Positions 1-8,154 of a DNA stretch of 15,342 bases are shown here, in pieces; the first letter of the stretch is position 1, and each line of letters starts with the position of its first letter. This stretch comes from Burkholderiaceae bacterium. Its GTDB lineage: Bacteria; Pseudomonadota; Gammaproteobacteria; Burkholderiales; Burkholderiaceae. Position numbers and translations under genes: made by a program. The notes under the pieces are model-generated. The model saw only the letters and a program-made list of their open reading frames with translations. It ran no database searches and was not told the DNA's origin. The stretch is taken from the NCBI GenBank assembly GCA_947461335.1, contig CANHLB010000017.1:1-15342 (forward strand), in the 5' to 3' direction.

Positions 1-330
1 AAGGATCTCTTTCACTACCGATGTTTTGGCAGCATTGCTTAAGCGGAAATTAATAAATCCAGGACCAGCTATTTCACAAGAAGATATGAGCTGGTCAAAG
101 CCTGGCTCTTTTTGTAAACGCTCTACCAAGGCCTGTGCCAACTCTCTAGGATTGAGCTTCCAAGCCTTAGATAGCTGTAGCGCAATATTGCAGGCGACAT
201 CGCCATGATCTACACCCTTGGGACGCTCTAAACGCGGCGCAGCAGGCTTCTCCAAGCCACGCTCCTGCGCTAGGTATGCAAGCGCGATGTCCAACATCTC
301 AATTAAACGATTTTTATTGGTTAACAACAT
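1..330 (-). CDS. argS: Arginyl-tRNA synthetase, N-terminal part (cut by window edge)
   Basis: Only the first 110 codons are present; the gene runs off the left edge. The product charges tRNA-Arg with arginine in the cytoplasm. What is visible is the N-terminal additional domain that contacts the tRNA: a helical start ([17 protein letters not shown]), the stretch [20 protein letters not shown] and the segment [12 protein letters not shown]. The GPGFIN block closely matches the same position in bacterial ArgS (E. coli has [11 protein letters not shown]). The catalytic Rossmann domain with the HIGH motif lies outside the window. The ATG at 328-330 is well fixed because an in-frame TAA lies 15 bases upstream, although no clear Shine-Dalgarno sequence precedes it. 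The gene is divergent from the DUF1840 gene across a 35-bp gap. Confidence 0.9.
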   Translation of the reverse strand, partial: MLLTNKNRLIEMLDIALAYLAQERGLEKPAAPRLERPKGVDHGDVACNIALQLSKAWKLNPRELAQALVERLQKEPGFDQLISSCEIAGPGFINFRLSNAAKTSVVKEIL

Positions 331-365
331 AGAAGAGTGAGTTTATCAGGTGGTAAGCTATCGAA

Positions 366-683
366 ATGATCTATCAATTTCGCTCAAAAGCTGGTCCAGA
401 CGTCATTATGCTAGCCGATCTAACAAAGCGGATCTTTGATATTTTGGGTCGCCCGCTAGAGTCTCGAGGAATTTTGACGGTTGAGCATCTTCCCAATCTC
501 ATTACTACTCTAGAGACTGCCATTTTGAAGGATCTTGAGGAGCGCTCCAAAGTTCAAGAGGAGGGCAAAGATGGTAGTGAAAAAATGAAGCTTGCCGACC
601 GTCTAGGGCAAAGAGCCTACCCATTCCTTGAGCTTATGAAACAAGCAAATGCTAAAGATGAACCCGTGATGTGGGGTGTTTAG
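366..683 (+). CDS. DUF1840 family protein
   Basis: This is a 105-residue protein with the look of DUF1840, a family of small proteobacterial proteins without known function. The N-terminus [16 protein letters not shown] and the C-terminal block [20 protein letters not shown] match the conserved ends of the family as I remember it. No signal peptide or membrane segment is visible, so it is probably cytoplasmic. The middle (about residues 65-80) is charged and probably a flexible linker between two helical parts. The start ATG has a GGTGG-like sequence about 12 bases upstream, a rather distant ribosome site. The stop codon overlaps the 3' end of the convergent metH C-terminal gene by 4 bp. Family assignment is fairly sure; the function is unknown. 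Confidence 0.8.
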   Translation: MIYQFRSKAGPDVIMLADLTKRIFDILGRPLESRGILTVEHLPNLITTLETAILKDLEERSKVQEEGKDGSEKMKLADRLGQRAYPFLELMKQANAKDEPVMWGV

Positions 684-3430
684 TCTATTAGGCTAGCCAA
701 TTGACGGCGCACGTCTTCAATAGACTCGCTACGACGTTTAGCTAAATCTTCAAGCTGATCGGCCGAAATTTTTCCAACATTGAAATAGCGAGCATCTGGG
801 TGAGCAAGATAAAAACCGCTCACACTAGAGGCTGGGTTCATGGCCATCGACTCAGTCAATGTCATGCCAATATCTTCAGAGCCAATCACTCGCAGTAGAT
901 CTTTTTTGACTTCATGGGCTGGACACGCAGGATATCCCGGCGCAGGACGAATGCCACGATATTCCTCATTGATCATTTGATCATTCGTCAAAATCTCATC
1001 TGTGGCATAGCCCCATAAATCAGTACGCACTCGGTGGTGCATGAGCTCTGCAAATGCTTCTGCTAATCGATCAGCCAATGCCTTCAACATAATTGCACTG
1101 TAGTCGTCATGCTTTGCCTGAAATTCAGCAACCTTCTTTTCCACTCCGTGCCCAGTTGTGACCGCAAAACAACCAAGGTAGTCAGCGACCCCAGAATCTT
1201 TTGGAGCAACATAATCTGCTAAGCAACGATTAGGTCTACGCACGCCATCAATCAATGGTCGCTCTGCCTGTTGGCGTAAGTTATGCCATACAAAAAGGGG
1301 GTGTTCGCGTGCTTCGTCACTATACAAAACAATATCGTCACCAATCGTATTGGCGGGGTAGAAAGCAACTACGGCATCGGCCTGAATCCACTGACCTTTA
1401 ATCAACTTATCTAGCAATACCTTAGCGTCCTCAAATACCTTACGTGCCTCAACACCTACAACTTCATCATCTAAGATGGCTGGGAATTTACCTGCCAGAT
1501 CCCAGGTCTGAAAAAATGGTGTCCAGTCAATGTACTTGGCAATATCACTCAATGCAAAGTTTTTGAAAACGCGTCGGCCAATAAATTTTGGCTTTTCTGG
1601 GACATAAGTACCCCACTTAATCAGCTCACGATTTTTACGAGCCGCCTCTAGTGAGATGGTTGGTGCTGCTTTCTTATTAGCATGTTGCTCTCGAATGCGG
1701 ACATAGTCATCACGCAAGTCTTGGATAAACTTCTTTGCGCTTTCATCAGAAAGCAAGCTTGAGGCAACCGAAACAGAGCGTGATGCATCGGGCACATAAA
1801 CTACCGGGCCATCGTAATGTGGAGCAATCTTTACAGCTGTATGAACCCGTGAAGTTGTAGCGCCACCAATCATTAATGGAATTTGACGCTCTCGGAAATA
1901 ATCATCACGTTGCATCTCTTGGGCTACATAAGTCATTTCTTCAAGCGATGGAGTAATCAAACCAGAAAGGCCTACGATATCAGCATTCTCTTCCTTGGCA
2001 CGCTTCAGAATCTCGGCACAAGGCACCATCACACCCATATTGGCGACTTCAAAGTTATTGCATTGCAAGACGACAGTCACAATATTTTTACCAATATCGT
2101 GAACATCACCTTTTACGGTAGCCATGACAATCTTGCCTTTGGCTTTAGCTTCACCACCAGCAGCAATGTGCTGACGCTTTTCTTCCTCGATATAAGGAAT
2201 CAGAATTGCAACAGCTTGTTTCATCACGCGCGCACTCTTGACCACTTGTGGCAAGAACATTTTTCCAGCGCCAAATAAATCCCCAACCACATTCATACCA
2301 TCCATCAGTGGGCCTTCGATGACTTCGATTGGCCTGCCGCCTCCACCCATAATTTCAGAGCGCAACTCTTCCGTATCTTCTTCAATAAAAGTAGTAATAC
2401 CGTGAACTAATGCATGCGTTAAACGTTCTCGTACCTGAGACTCGCGCCATACCAAGTTTTCTACCTGCTTAGCGCCACCGCCTTTAAATTGATCAGCAAT
2501 ATCAAGCAAGCGCTCGGTTGGAGTTTTGCCATCTTTCTCTTTAAAGCGGTTGAGAACCACATCCTCAACGCGCTCACGTAACTCTGGATCTAAATCTGCA
2601 TATACGCCTAATTGACCGGCATTCACAATGCCCATATCCATGCCAGCTTGAATTGCGTGATACAAAAAGACGGTATGAATAGCTTCACGTACCCGATCAT
2701 TACCGCGGAAAGAGAAGCTCACATTAGAAACGCCACCACTGACTTTAGCGCCAGGAAGGTTTTCTTTTATCCAACGAGTGGCATTAATAAAATCTACCGC
2801 ATAGTTATCATGCTCTTCAATTCCAGTGGCAATCGCAAAAATATTAGGATCAAAAATAATATCTTCAGCAGGAAAGCCAATTTCATTCACTAAGATTTCA
2901 TAGCAGCGCTGGCAGATTTCTGTTTTACGTTTGAATGTGTCTGCTTGGCCCACTTCATCGAAAGCCATCACCACAGAAGCCGCACCATAACGACGAATTA
3001 AGCGCGCCTGCTTTTTAAAAGGCTCTTCACCTTCTTTTAGGGAAATGGAGTTAACAATAGGTTTGCCTTGAATGCATTTCAAGCCTGCCTCAATCACGCT
3101 CCATTTAGAAGAATCGATCATGATTGGAACTCGAGCAATATCAGGCTCAGAGGCAATTAGATTTAAGAAGCGAGTCATCGCTGCCTCAGAATCTAACATT
3201 GCCTCATCCATATTGATATCGATGACTTGTGCACCATTCTCAACCTGCTGGCGCGCAACTACCAGCGCCTCATCAAATTGATTATTAAGGATCATGCGGG
3301 AAAATGCTTTTGATCCTGTGACGTTAGTACGCTCACCAATATTGACGAAACCAATTGCAGCAGTGACATTAAACGGCTCTAATCCTGAAAGCTTCATTGC
3401 TGGAATGACTTTTTTGTCTAGCTTGCTCAT
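680..3430 (-). CDS. metH: Methionine synthase, folate/cobalamin/AdoMet-reactivation chain
   Basis: This 916-residue protein corresponds to the C-terminal three quarters of cobalamin-dependent methionine synthase. The enzyme moves a methyl group from 5-methyltetrahydrofolate through cob(I)alamin to homocysteine. Modules in order are: pterin-binding (about 20-300, with [14 protein letters not shown] at 32-45 and the [12 protein letters not shown] stretch); the helical cobalamin cap (about 320-425); the cobalamin Rossmann domain (about 430-565) with GDVHDIG at 441-447, His444 being the expected cobalt ligand; and the reductive activation domain (about 590-916) with [12 protein letters not shown] at 828-839, the AdoMet-binding signature. 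Nothing appears truncated. Its ATG overlaps the TGA of the upstream homocysteine-domain gene as ATGA, so translation is probably coupled. A two-gene metH is known in Burkholderiales, so this is not a frameshift artefact in my reading. Confidence 0.96.
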   Translation of the reverse strand: MSKLDKKVIPAMKLSGLEPFNVTAAIGFVNIGERTNVTGSKAFSRMILNNQFDEALVVARQQVENGAQVIDINMDEAMLDSEAAMTRFLNLIASEPDIARVPIMIDSSKWSVIEAGLKCIQGKPIVNSISLKEGEEPFKKQARLIRRYGAASVVMAFDEVGQADTFKRKTEICQRCYEILVNEIGFPAEDIIFDPNIFAIATGIEEHDNYAVDFINATRWIKENLPGAKVSGGVSNVSFSFRGNDRVREAIHTVFLYHAIQAGMDMGIVNAGQLGVYADLDPELRERVEDVVLNRFKEKDGKTPTERLLDIADQFKGGGAKQVENLVWRESQVRERLTHALVHGITTFIEEDTEELRSEIMGGGGRPIEVIEGPLMDGMNVVGDLFGAGKMFLPQVVKSARVMKQAVAILIPYIEEEKRQHIAAGGEAKAKGKIVMATVKGDVHDIGKNIVTVVLQCNNFEVANMGVMVPCAEILKRAKEENADIVGLSGLITPSLEEMTYVAQEMQRDDYFRERQIPLMIGGATTSRVHTAVKIAPHYDGPVVYVPDASRSVSVASSLLSDESAKKFIQDLRDDYVRIREQHANKKAAPTISLEAARKNRELIKWGTYVPEKPKFIGRRVFKNFALSDIAKYIDWTPFFQTWDLAGKFPAILDDEVVGVEARKVFEDAKVLLDKLIKGQWIQADAVVAFYPANTIGDDIVLYSDEAREHPLFVWHNLRQQAERPLIDGVRRPNRCLADYVAPKDSGVADYLGCFAVTTGHGVEKKVAEFQAKHDDYSAIMLKALADRLAEAFAELMHHRVRTDLWGYATDEILTNDQMINEEYRGIRPAPGYPACPAHEVKKDLLRVIGSEDIGMTLTESMAMNPASSVSGFYLAHPDARYFNVGKISADQLEDLAKRRSESIEDVRRQLASLID

Positions 3431-4491
3431 GCTGATGCCTCAGCACTTTCTTTGTAAAAGGCACGCGGCTTGCGCTTCGCAACTGCATTGGCAATGGCGC
3501 GAATGTGATCGGGTGTAGTGCCACAGCAACCCCCTACTAGATTCACTAAGCCGTCTTTAGCAAAACCATCTACAAGGCTAGAAGTGATATCTGGAGTCTC
3601 ATCAAAGCCAGTATCACTCATCGGATTAGGCAGCCCAGCATTGGGATAACAAGAAATTGCGGCATCACAAATACGTGCGAGCTCTGCAATATAAGGACGC
3701 ATCAAGGCGGCGCCTAAGGCACAATTCAAGCCAAATGTCAGTGGCTTAATATGGCGCAGGCTATTCCAAAATGCCTCAACGGTTTGACCAGATAAGATTC
3801 GTCCAGAGGCATCAGTGACCGTTCCTGAAATCATCACCGGCAAACGCTCACCAGTTTCCTCAAAGAATTCATCTAAAGCAAACAATGCAGCTTTGGCATT
3901 GAGTGTGTCAAAAATGGTTTCAACTAAAAATAAATCAACGCCGCCTGCGAATAGGCCTTCAATCTGCTCGCGATATGAAGCACGGAGAGTATCAAAGGAG
4001 ACATTGCGCGCACCCGGATCATTCACATCTGGAGAAATGCTTGCGGTCTTTGGTGTAGGGCCAATTGCTCCAGCAGCAAAACGAGGTTTATCGGCTGTAC
4101 TATATTTTTCACAAGCTGCGCGCGCAAGCTTTGCAGAGATTTCATTCATCTCACGTGCGAGGCCCGCCATTTTGTAATCTTCTTGCGCAACTGAGGTTGC
4201 ACCAAAAGTGTTTGTTTCAATGATGTCAGCGCCAGCATCTAAATACTGCTCATGAATCTTGCTAATGATGTGCGGCTGAGTTAAGACTAGGAGTTCATTA
4301 TTGCCCTTGATATCTCCGGGATGATCCACAAAGCGAGTATTGGTCGGGAGCCCTCGGTAATCTGCCTCAGTCAACTTGTGTTGCTGAATCATCGTACCCA
4401 TTGCGCCATCCAAAATCAGAATGCGCTGCTTTAGTAGCTCAGGAAGTGCCTGACCACGGGTGTAAGGCTGGGACAAACCATTAGTTTGCAT
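3427..4491 (-). CDS. metH: Methionine synthase, homocysteine-binding chain
   Basis: This 354-residue protein is the N-terminal homocysteine S-methyltransferase module of MetH as a separate chain. The opening [15 protein letters not shown] (about 25-40) and the block [14 protein letters not shown] are typical. The three zinc-binding cysteines are present: Cys257 in GLNCALGA, and Cys322 and Cys323 in [12 protein letters not shown]. They activate the homocysteine thiol for methyl transfer from cobalamin carried on the partner chain. It is first in a two-gene operon, and its stop overlaps the next start by 4 bp. The 72-bp gap to the divergent phaM-like gene must hold promoters for both directions, but I see no strong sigma70 match and no room for a cobalamin riboswitch. 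BhmT or MmuM are unlikely alternatives because of the coupled cobalamin chain. Confidence 0.95.
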   Translation of the reverse strand: MQTNGLSQPYTRGQALPELLKQRILILDGAMGTMIQQHKLTEADYRGLPTNTRFVDHPGDIKGNNELLVLTQPHIISKIHEQYLDAGADIIETNTFGATSVAQEDYKMAGLAREMNEISAKLARAACEKYSTADKPRFAAGAIGPTPKTASISPDVNDPGARNVSFDTLRASYREQIEGLFAGGVDLFLVETIFDTLNAKAALFALDEFFEETGERLPVMISGTVTDASGRILSGQTVEAFWNSLRHIKPLTFGLNCALGAALMRPYIAELARICDAAISCYPNAGLPNPMSDTGFDETPDITSSLVDGFAKDGLVNLVGGCCGTTPDHIRAIANAVAKRKPRAFYKESAEASA

Positions 4492-4563
4492 TTTTAACCG
4501 GATTAATCTCTAGAATCCCTTATTCTATTGGAAAAGCCACTTTTTATTTAACCCGGAGCAGGT

Positions 4564-5019
4564 ATGTTTGGAACAATTCCAGAATTCAATCAAAGCCTTG
4601 AAATGTTTAAAACCATGTGGGGACAGGGTGTAGCAGGTCAAGCTGGTCAATTTCCCTTCACTACAGATGCCTCTAAGGCCGCTGGCGGCTTTGGCGCAGC
4701 TTTTCCAGGTCTAGACATTGAAGAGCTTGAAAAGCGCATCAAAGACCTCAAAAGCGTTGAGAGCTGGCTCAATCTCAACCTCAACCTCCTCAAGTCTACT
4801 ATTCAAGGCCTTGAAGTCCAACACGCAACGATGATGGCGCTAAAGTCATTTGGCGATGCAGTGTCGGCAGCTAGCGCTGCAGGAACTGCACCAAAAGAAG
4901 AGACGAGCACTAAAGCAAGCAGCTTTAAAGCTAAGCCACGGAAAACCGCAACACGCCGTCCTCGCAAAGCTGGCGACGCAACTTACCTCGACGAAGTAGG
5001 TAATTCAGATGAGCAATAG
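4564..5019 (+). CDS. phaM: PhaM-like polyhydroxyalkanoate granule regulatory protein
   Basis: This 151-residue protein resembles PhaM of Ralstonia (Cupriavidus). From the literature, PhaM binds PHB synthase, activates it, and tethers PHB granules to the nucleoid. The start MFGTIPEFNQSLEMFKTMWG and the core at about 50-98 (PGLDIEELEKRIKDLKSVESWLNLNLNLLKSTIQ and onward) look like that family; the core is probably a helical, coiled-coil-forming region. The tail at about 122-136 is Lys/Arg-rich (KAKPRKTATRRPRK), in line with the DNA-binding tail known for PhaM but shorter and without long PAKKA repeats. A GGAG sits at 4555-4558, six bases before the ATG. No PHA synthase or depolymerase is in the window. 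The last 89 bp overlap the convergent hydrolase gene. A generic phasin is the alternative. Confidence 0.8.
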   Translation: MFGTIPEFNQSLEMFKTMWGQGVAGQAGQFPFTTDASKAAGGFGAAFPGLDIEELEKRIKDLKSVESWLNLNLNLLKSTIQGLEVQHATMMALKSFGDAVSAASAAGTAPKEETSTKASSFKAKPRKTATRRPRKAGDATYLDEVGNSDEQ

Positions 5020-6016
5020 CCTCGCCCATTGCAAAAGTAAGCTGGTGAATATCTAATTCCCTTTTAAATAAAACTGGCACTATCTCCCTAGCATGTGCCG
5101 GTTCTTTACATGCGCCTAGCGTGTCAGCTAAACGATCATCATGATGGGCTTTTAATTGCGCAATACGTGGCTTCATCCCTTTAAAGGGCTTACCATGCGA
5201 GGGCAGCACAAGGGTGTCTTCAGGTAAGGGCAAGTATCGATCTAAAGACTCCAAATACAAGCCTAGAGGATCTGCATCAGGATCAACATCAAATACGCTG
5301 ACATTCGTTGAGATACGCGGCAAGAGCATATCTCCAGAAATTAATACGCCCAACTCTTTACAAAATAAAGAGGCATGCTCAGGTGCATGACCATAGCCCA
5401 TGATGACTTGCCATTGTCGTCCACCGATTAAAATATTTTCGCCATCCATAATGCGGCGATATTGACGGGGCATGCCGGGCACCATATTGCTATAGTAGTT
5501 AGAGCGTGCCCGAATTTTTTCTAAATCTTCTTCTGCAATCAAGCCGTGCCTTTTGAAATGGTCAGCGGATCCACCGCCGCCAGCACGTGCACCAATTGCA
5601 GCACCACCCTCCTTGCAGCTAAGCCATTGCGCAGTCAGAAAATCTGTCATTGAAATCCACAAAGGCGCCTGCCATTTTTCACATAACCATTGTGCTAAAC
5701 CGACATGATCAGGGTGCATGTGGGTCGCCAGCACCCTAAGAACTGGCAAACCTTCTAGCTGGGTAGCAAATATTTTTTCCCACGCAGCTTTTGTCTCTTC
5801 ATTCGCGATCCCACAATCAACAATTGTCCAACCCTCAACACCGTCAATTTCATCACGTAAAAGCCAAAGATTGATATGATCCAAGGCGAATGGCAATTTC
5901 ATTCTCAGCCAACGAACACCTGGTGCAAGCACAATCGTAGTACCAAAATCAGGAAGCGCCTCTCCTAATGGATAATGAAGAGCGCTTTCAGCTTTTGTCT
6001 GAGGTTTTGTGGTCAT
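4931..6016 (-). CDS. Metallo-beta-lactamase-fold hydrolase
   Basis: This 361-residue protein has a metallo-beta-lactamase fold with the full set of metal ligands: THMHPDH at 98-104 (His99, His101, Asp103, His104), His210 in GYGHAPEH, Asp229 in SGDMLLP and His274 in PSHGKPF. It is therefore probably an active dinuclear metal hydrolase. Family members of this length (glyoxalase II-like and LACTB2-like) often end in a small winged-helix domain, and residues about 285-361 look helical and fit that. An unusual GARAGGGGS stretch (about 142-150) probably forms a flexible loop near the active site. The substrate cannot be told; thioesters, lactones or RNA are possible in the superfamily. There is no signal peptide. 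Its 3' end overlaps the phaM-like gene by 89 bp on the opposite strand. Confidence 0.88.
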   Translation of the reverse strand: MTTKPQTKAESALHYPLGEALPDFGTTIVLAPGVRWLRMKLPFALDHINLWLLRDEIDGVEGWTIVDCGIANEETKAAWEKIFATQLEGLPVLRVLATHMHPDHVGLAQWLCEKWQAPLWISMTDFLTAQWLSCKEGGAAIGARAGGGGSADHFKRHGLIAEEDLEKIRARSNYYSNMVPGMPRQYRRIMDGENILIGGRQWQVIMGYGHAPEHASLFCKELGVLISGDMLLPRISTNVSVFDVDPDADPLGLYLESLDRYLPLPEDTLVLPSHGKPFKGMKPRIAQLKAHHDDRLADTLGACKEPAHAREIVPVLFKRELDIHQLTFAMGEAIAHLNYLLRRGKLRRQLCEDGVLRFSVA

Positions 6017-6051
6017 AATTGAGCTTTATTCTGTTTATTTTCTTTTGAATC

Positions 6052-6079
6052 GCTATAGTTTTTAGGTTTACTTTGACAA
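6052..6079 (-). promoter_or_regulatory. Possible sigma70 promoter for the hydrolase gene
   Basis: Read on the minus strand, TTGTCA (6074-6079) and TATAGC (6052-6057) are separated by 16 bases and lie about 36 bases before the hydrolase ATG. They match the -35 consensus at 5 of 6 and the -10 consensus at 4 of 6 positions. The -35 hexamer overlaps the start codon region of the divergent DUF1289 gene. This is a consensus match only. Confidence 0.4.
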
Positions 6080-6249
6080 ACGTTCCATCACCCTGCGTTA
6101 ATTGGTGCGATATTAATCCTGAGAGCGGACTCTGCCGTGGATGCTACCGCACGCTTGCAGAAATTGCCACTTGGTCGGAACTCTCAAATCCTGAGAAACT
6201 TGAGGTTTGGTCAAATCTAAAGGCGCGCAAACCTCAAACTGCACAGTAA
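6073..6249 (+). CDS. DUF1289 family small cysteine protein
   Basis: This 58-residue open frame fills the gap between two minus-strand genes. It reads MTNVPSPCVNWCDINPESGL, then CRGCYRTLAEIATWSELSNP, then a KLEVW block and a basic end. That is the DUF1289 pattern: a PSPC start, four cysteines (Cys8, Cys12, Cys21, Cys24) and a following ARTLDEI.W-like helix. The cysteine spacing suggests a small metal-binding knuckle; this is inferred. The only usable start after the in-frame TGA at 6046-6048 is TTG at 6073, preceded by TAGG at 6063-6066 with six bases between. The TTG start may lower expression. It ends six bases before the convergent acuI-like stop. Function of the family is unknown. Automated callers may skip it because of its length and start codon. 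Confidence 0.8.
   Translation: MTNVPSPCVNWCDINPESGLCRGCYRTLAEIATWSELSNPEKLEVWSNLKARKPQTAQ
6200..6237. repeat. 10-bp inverted repeat, possible terminator of the acuI-like gene
   Basis: TTGAGGTTTG (6200-6209) and CAAACCTCAA (6228-6237) form a perfect 10-bp stem around an 18-base loop. It lies inside the 3' end of the DUF1289 gene and just downstream of the acuI-like gene on the minus strand, where GTTTCTC follows it. The stem is only 40% GC and there is no long T run, so a terminator role is weakly supported. Confidence 0.35.
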
Positions 6250-6255
6250 GTTCTT

Positions 6256-7239
6256 TTACTTATTTACATCAACAATTAAACGGCCACGCACATTGCCAGC
6301 CATCAGCTCTTGTGCATACTTGAGCGATTCCTCCAGTGTAATTTCATGAGAAATTTCGTCTAAAGTTTTCAGATCTACTAACTTGGCTAGTTGCTCATAT
6401 GCTGCAATTCTTTTCGCGCGCGGTACAGTGACGCTATTGACGCCATAAAGAGTTACGCCACGTAAAATAAATGGTGCCACTGAAGCTGGAAAATCCATCC
6501 CTTGTGCCAGACCACAGGCAGCTACAGCGCCATTACTTTTGGTTTGTGCGCAGGCATTAGCCAAGGTATGACTACCAACGCTGTCTAATACTGCTGCCCA
6601 ACGTTCTTTTACTAAAGGCTTTCCTGGAGCAGATAAAGTAGCACGATCAATTACCTCAGCAGCACCTAATTTTTTTAAATACTCTGCCTCAGACATACGT
6701 CCAGTACTAGCAACTACAGTAAACCCCAGTTTGCTAAGAAGGGCGACTGCAAAACTACCGACACCACCAGCTGCTCCCGTTACCAATACCTCACCATCAC
6801 TCGGTTTTAGGTCATGCTTTTGTAAGGCCATTACACAAAGCATTGCGGTATAGCCTGCCGTACCAATTGCCAAAGCTTGCTTAGCGGTAAACCCTTTAGG
6901 CAATGGAATTAGCCAATCTGCCTTCACCCGAGCTTGTTGCGCCAATCCTCCCCAATGTCCCTCACCAACCCCCCAGCCATTTAGAAGCACCATATCGCCA
7001 GCCTTAAAGTCAGGGCTACTGCTTTCTATTACCTCACCAGCGAAATCGATCCCTGGCACCATAGGAAAGCTCCTTACTACAGGGCTTTTACCAGTTATTG
7101 CCAAGCCATCTTTGTAATTTAGGGTGGAATAAAGGACCTTAACCCGTACGTCGCCCTCAGGCAGGCTAGCCTCATCAGCCTGGCCAAGCTCAGCACGGTA
7201 ACCTTGATCATCCTTATTTATCAATATTGCTTTAAACAT
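6256..7239 (-). CDS. acuI: Acryloyl-CoA reductase-type oxidoreductase (AcuI/YhdH family)
   Basis: This 327-residue protein belongs to the zinc-free medium-chain dehydrogenase/reductases. The AcuI/YhdH subgroup reduces acryloyl-CoA to propionyl-CoA with NADPH, which detoxifies acrylate-derived intermediates. Visible family blocks are NYKDGLAITGK (41-51), FPMVPGIDFAGEV (58-70), NGWGVGEGHWGGLA (87-100), IGTAGYTAMLCVMAL (125-139) and the nucleotide-binding VTGAAGGVGSFAV (153-165). The C-terminus VRGRLIVDVNK is also typical. Structural zinc cysteines are absent, as expected. AAGGAAG precedes the ATG by a few bases, a strong ribosome site. It is a single minus-strand gene, convergent with the DUF1289 gene and divergent from the lipoprotein gene. 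No propionate or DMSP genes sit next to it, so the physiological substrate is inferred from the family. Confidence 0.88.
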   Translation of the reverse strand: MFKAILINKDDQGYRAELGQADEASLPEGDVRVKVLYSTLNYKDGLAITGKSPVVRSFPMVPGIDFAGEVIESSSPDFKAGDMVLLNGWGVGEGHWGGLAQQARVKADWLIPLPKGFTAKQALAIGTAGYTAMLCVMALQKHDLKPSDGEVLVTGAAGGVGSFAVALLSKLGFTVVASTGRMSEAEYLKKLGAAEVIDRATLSAPGKPLVKERWAAVLDSVGSHTLANACAQTKSNGAVAACGLAQGMDFPASVAPFILRGVTLYGVNSVTVPRAKRIAAYEQLAKLVDLKTLDEISHEITLEESLKYAQELMAGNVRGRLIVDVNK

Positions 7240-7316
7240 GTTTCTTCCTTTTCAAGCGAGGTAATTTCTCGCATCAATTATGTAATAGGTTTATCCTAAC
7301 GAGCATTGCTAATTAT

Positions 7317-7321
7317 GGAGG
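7317..7321 (+). promoter_or_regulatory. Ribosome binding site that fixes the lipoprotein start
   Basis: GGAGG lies five bases before the ATG at 7327. It falls inside the longer open frame that begins with TTG at 7306, so the ATG, which also begins a clean signal peptide, is the right start. Confidence 0.8.
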
Positions 7322-7326
7322 CTTCC

Positions 7327-7623
7327 ATGAAAAAAATTCTACTATTAACCGTAATTGCCAGCTCGTTGCTTTCTGGGTGTTATTCGACCCAAATCAATAT
7401 GTCTATGGGCAATATGCGGCTCATCACTTCTAGTGCCAGCCCACAAGAGGTCATGGATTTTGCTACCCAGACTTGTAGGGATGACTTTTATCAGGGTGCC
7501 AGCTTCCTTTCTAAGGCAGGCAAGGAGTATCGCTTCAAATGCGTAAAAGCCGAAGAAAATGAAATCTTGATCCCTATTCCAGGTACAACTATCACGGCTC
7601 CTGTTAAAGCAGAAGCAAAGTAA
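7327..7623 (+). CDS. Small lipoprotein of unknown function
   Basis: This is a 98-residue predicted lipoprotein. The signal peptide MKKILLLTVIASSLLSGC ends in the lipobox LLSGC, with Cys18 as the lipidated residue. The next residue is Tyr, not Asp, so sorting to the outer membrane is expected. The mature part of about 80 residues has two further cysteines (Cys50 in TQTC, Cys72 in RFKC) that could form a disulfide in the periplasm. A Pro/Ile-rich stretch (ILIPIPGTTITAPV) lies near the end. I do not recognise the family. It is first in a plus-strand run, nine bases before the flavin reductase-like ATG, so the two may be co-transcribed. It is divergent from the acuI-like gene. Confidence 0.75.
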   Translation: MKKILLLTVIASSLLSGCYSTQINMSMGNMRLITSSASPQEVMDFATQTCRDDFYQGASFLSKAGKEYRFKCVKAEENEILIPIPGTTITAPVKAEAK

Positions 7624-7632
7624 CTAGATTTG

Positions 7633-8133
7633 ATGACCCCGTTTACCTCACAAGAGCTTCGCAAAGGATTTGCATCATTTGCCACTGGGGTCACTGTCAT
7701 TACATGCCTTGATGAAAACCAAGGTCATCACGGCATCACCATCAGTTCATTCAATTCAGTTTCTTTAGAGCCTCCATTAATCCTTTGGAGCCTAAAGAGA
7801 CAGTCTCGCCTCATGCCTTGGGTAGAGACTGGCAAAAAACATTTAATACATGTACTTGACCGATCACAAGAAAACTTAGCGATGCACTTTGCTACAGTAA
7901 AGCTAGACCAATTTGTTGGTGTTGACCACAAGTTAGCTGAAAGTGGCTTAACCCAAATTAATCATTGCGTTGCATACTATGAATGTGAAACAGTTTCCGT
8001 ACATGTTGGCGGGGACCATAACATTATTGTTGCCAAAGTGATTAATCTAAAGAATCACCCAGAAAAAGAACCCCTCATTTTTGCTCGCAGCAAGTTTGTT
8101 GGCCTAGATTTTGCAGAAGTAAAGTCTAGTTAA
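7633..8133 (+). CDS. Flavin reductase-like FMN-binding protein
   Basis: This 166-residue protein has the flavin reductase-like domain (HpaC/FRP type). These proteins bind FMN and often supply reduced flavin to a monooxygenase. The diagnostic blocks are GFASFATGVTVITC (12-25) and GITISSFNSVSLEPPLILWSL (34-54), followed by a conserved helix and a sheet ending in LIFARSKFVGL. I place the start at ATG 7633; TTG directly before it at 7630 is in frame and cannot be excluded, and no strong Shine-Dalgarno is visible. No partner monooxygenase is in the window, so it may serve one elsewhere or act alone. It lies between the lipoprotein and glutathione S-transferase genes with gaps of 9 and 21 bases, so an operon is likely. 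Confidence 0.85.
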   Translation: MTPFTSQELRKGFASFATGVTVITCLDENQGHHGITISSFNSVSLEPPLILWSLKRQSRLMPWVETGKKHLIHVLDRSQENLAMHFATVKLDQFVGVDHKLAESGLTQINHCVAYYECETVSVHVGGDHNIIVAKVINLKNHPEKEPLIFARSKFVGLDFAEVKSS

Positions 8134-8154
8134 ATAATCTTTCAAGGAAAAGAC

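Noticed and set aside
26..208. 60-codon plus-strand open frame at the left edge
   Set aside because: It is antisense to the conserved N-terminal domain of argS.
1883..2278. 131-codon plus-strand open frame inside metH
   Set aside because: It is antisense to the conserved cobalamin-binding region of MetH and shows no family features.
3815..4177. 120-codon plus-strand open frame opposite the homocysteine-binding chain
   Set aside because: The opposite strand holds clearly conserved MetH sequence; this frame has no motif or ribosome site.
3427..4491. Frameshifted or broken metH
   Set aside because: Both chains have intact module borders, proper starts and stops and all key residues; a two-gene form is known in related bacteria.
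4492..4563. Possible cobalamin or S-adenosylhomocysteine riboswitch upstream of metH
   Set aside because: The divergent gap is only 72 bp, AT-rich, and shows no B12-box or convincing paired structure.
7306..7326. Seven-codon upstream extension of the lipoprotein gene from a TTG
   Set aside because: The GGAGG ribosome site lies inside the extension and the signal peptide begins properly at the ATG at 7327.
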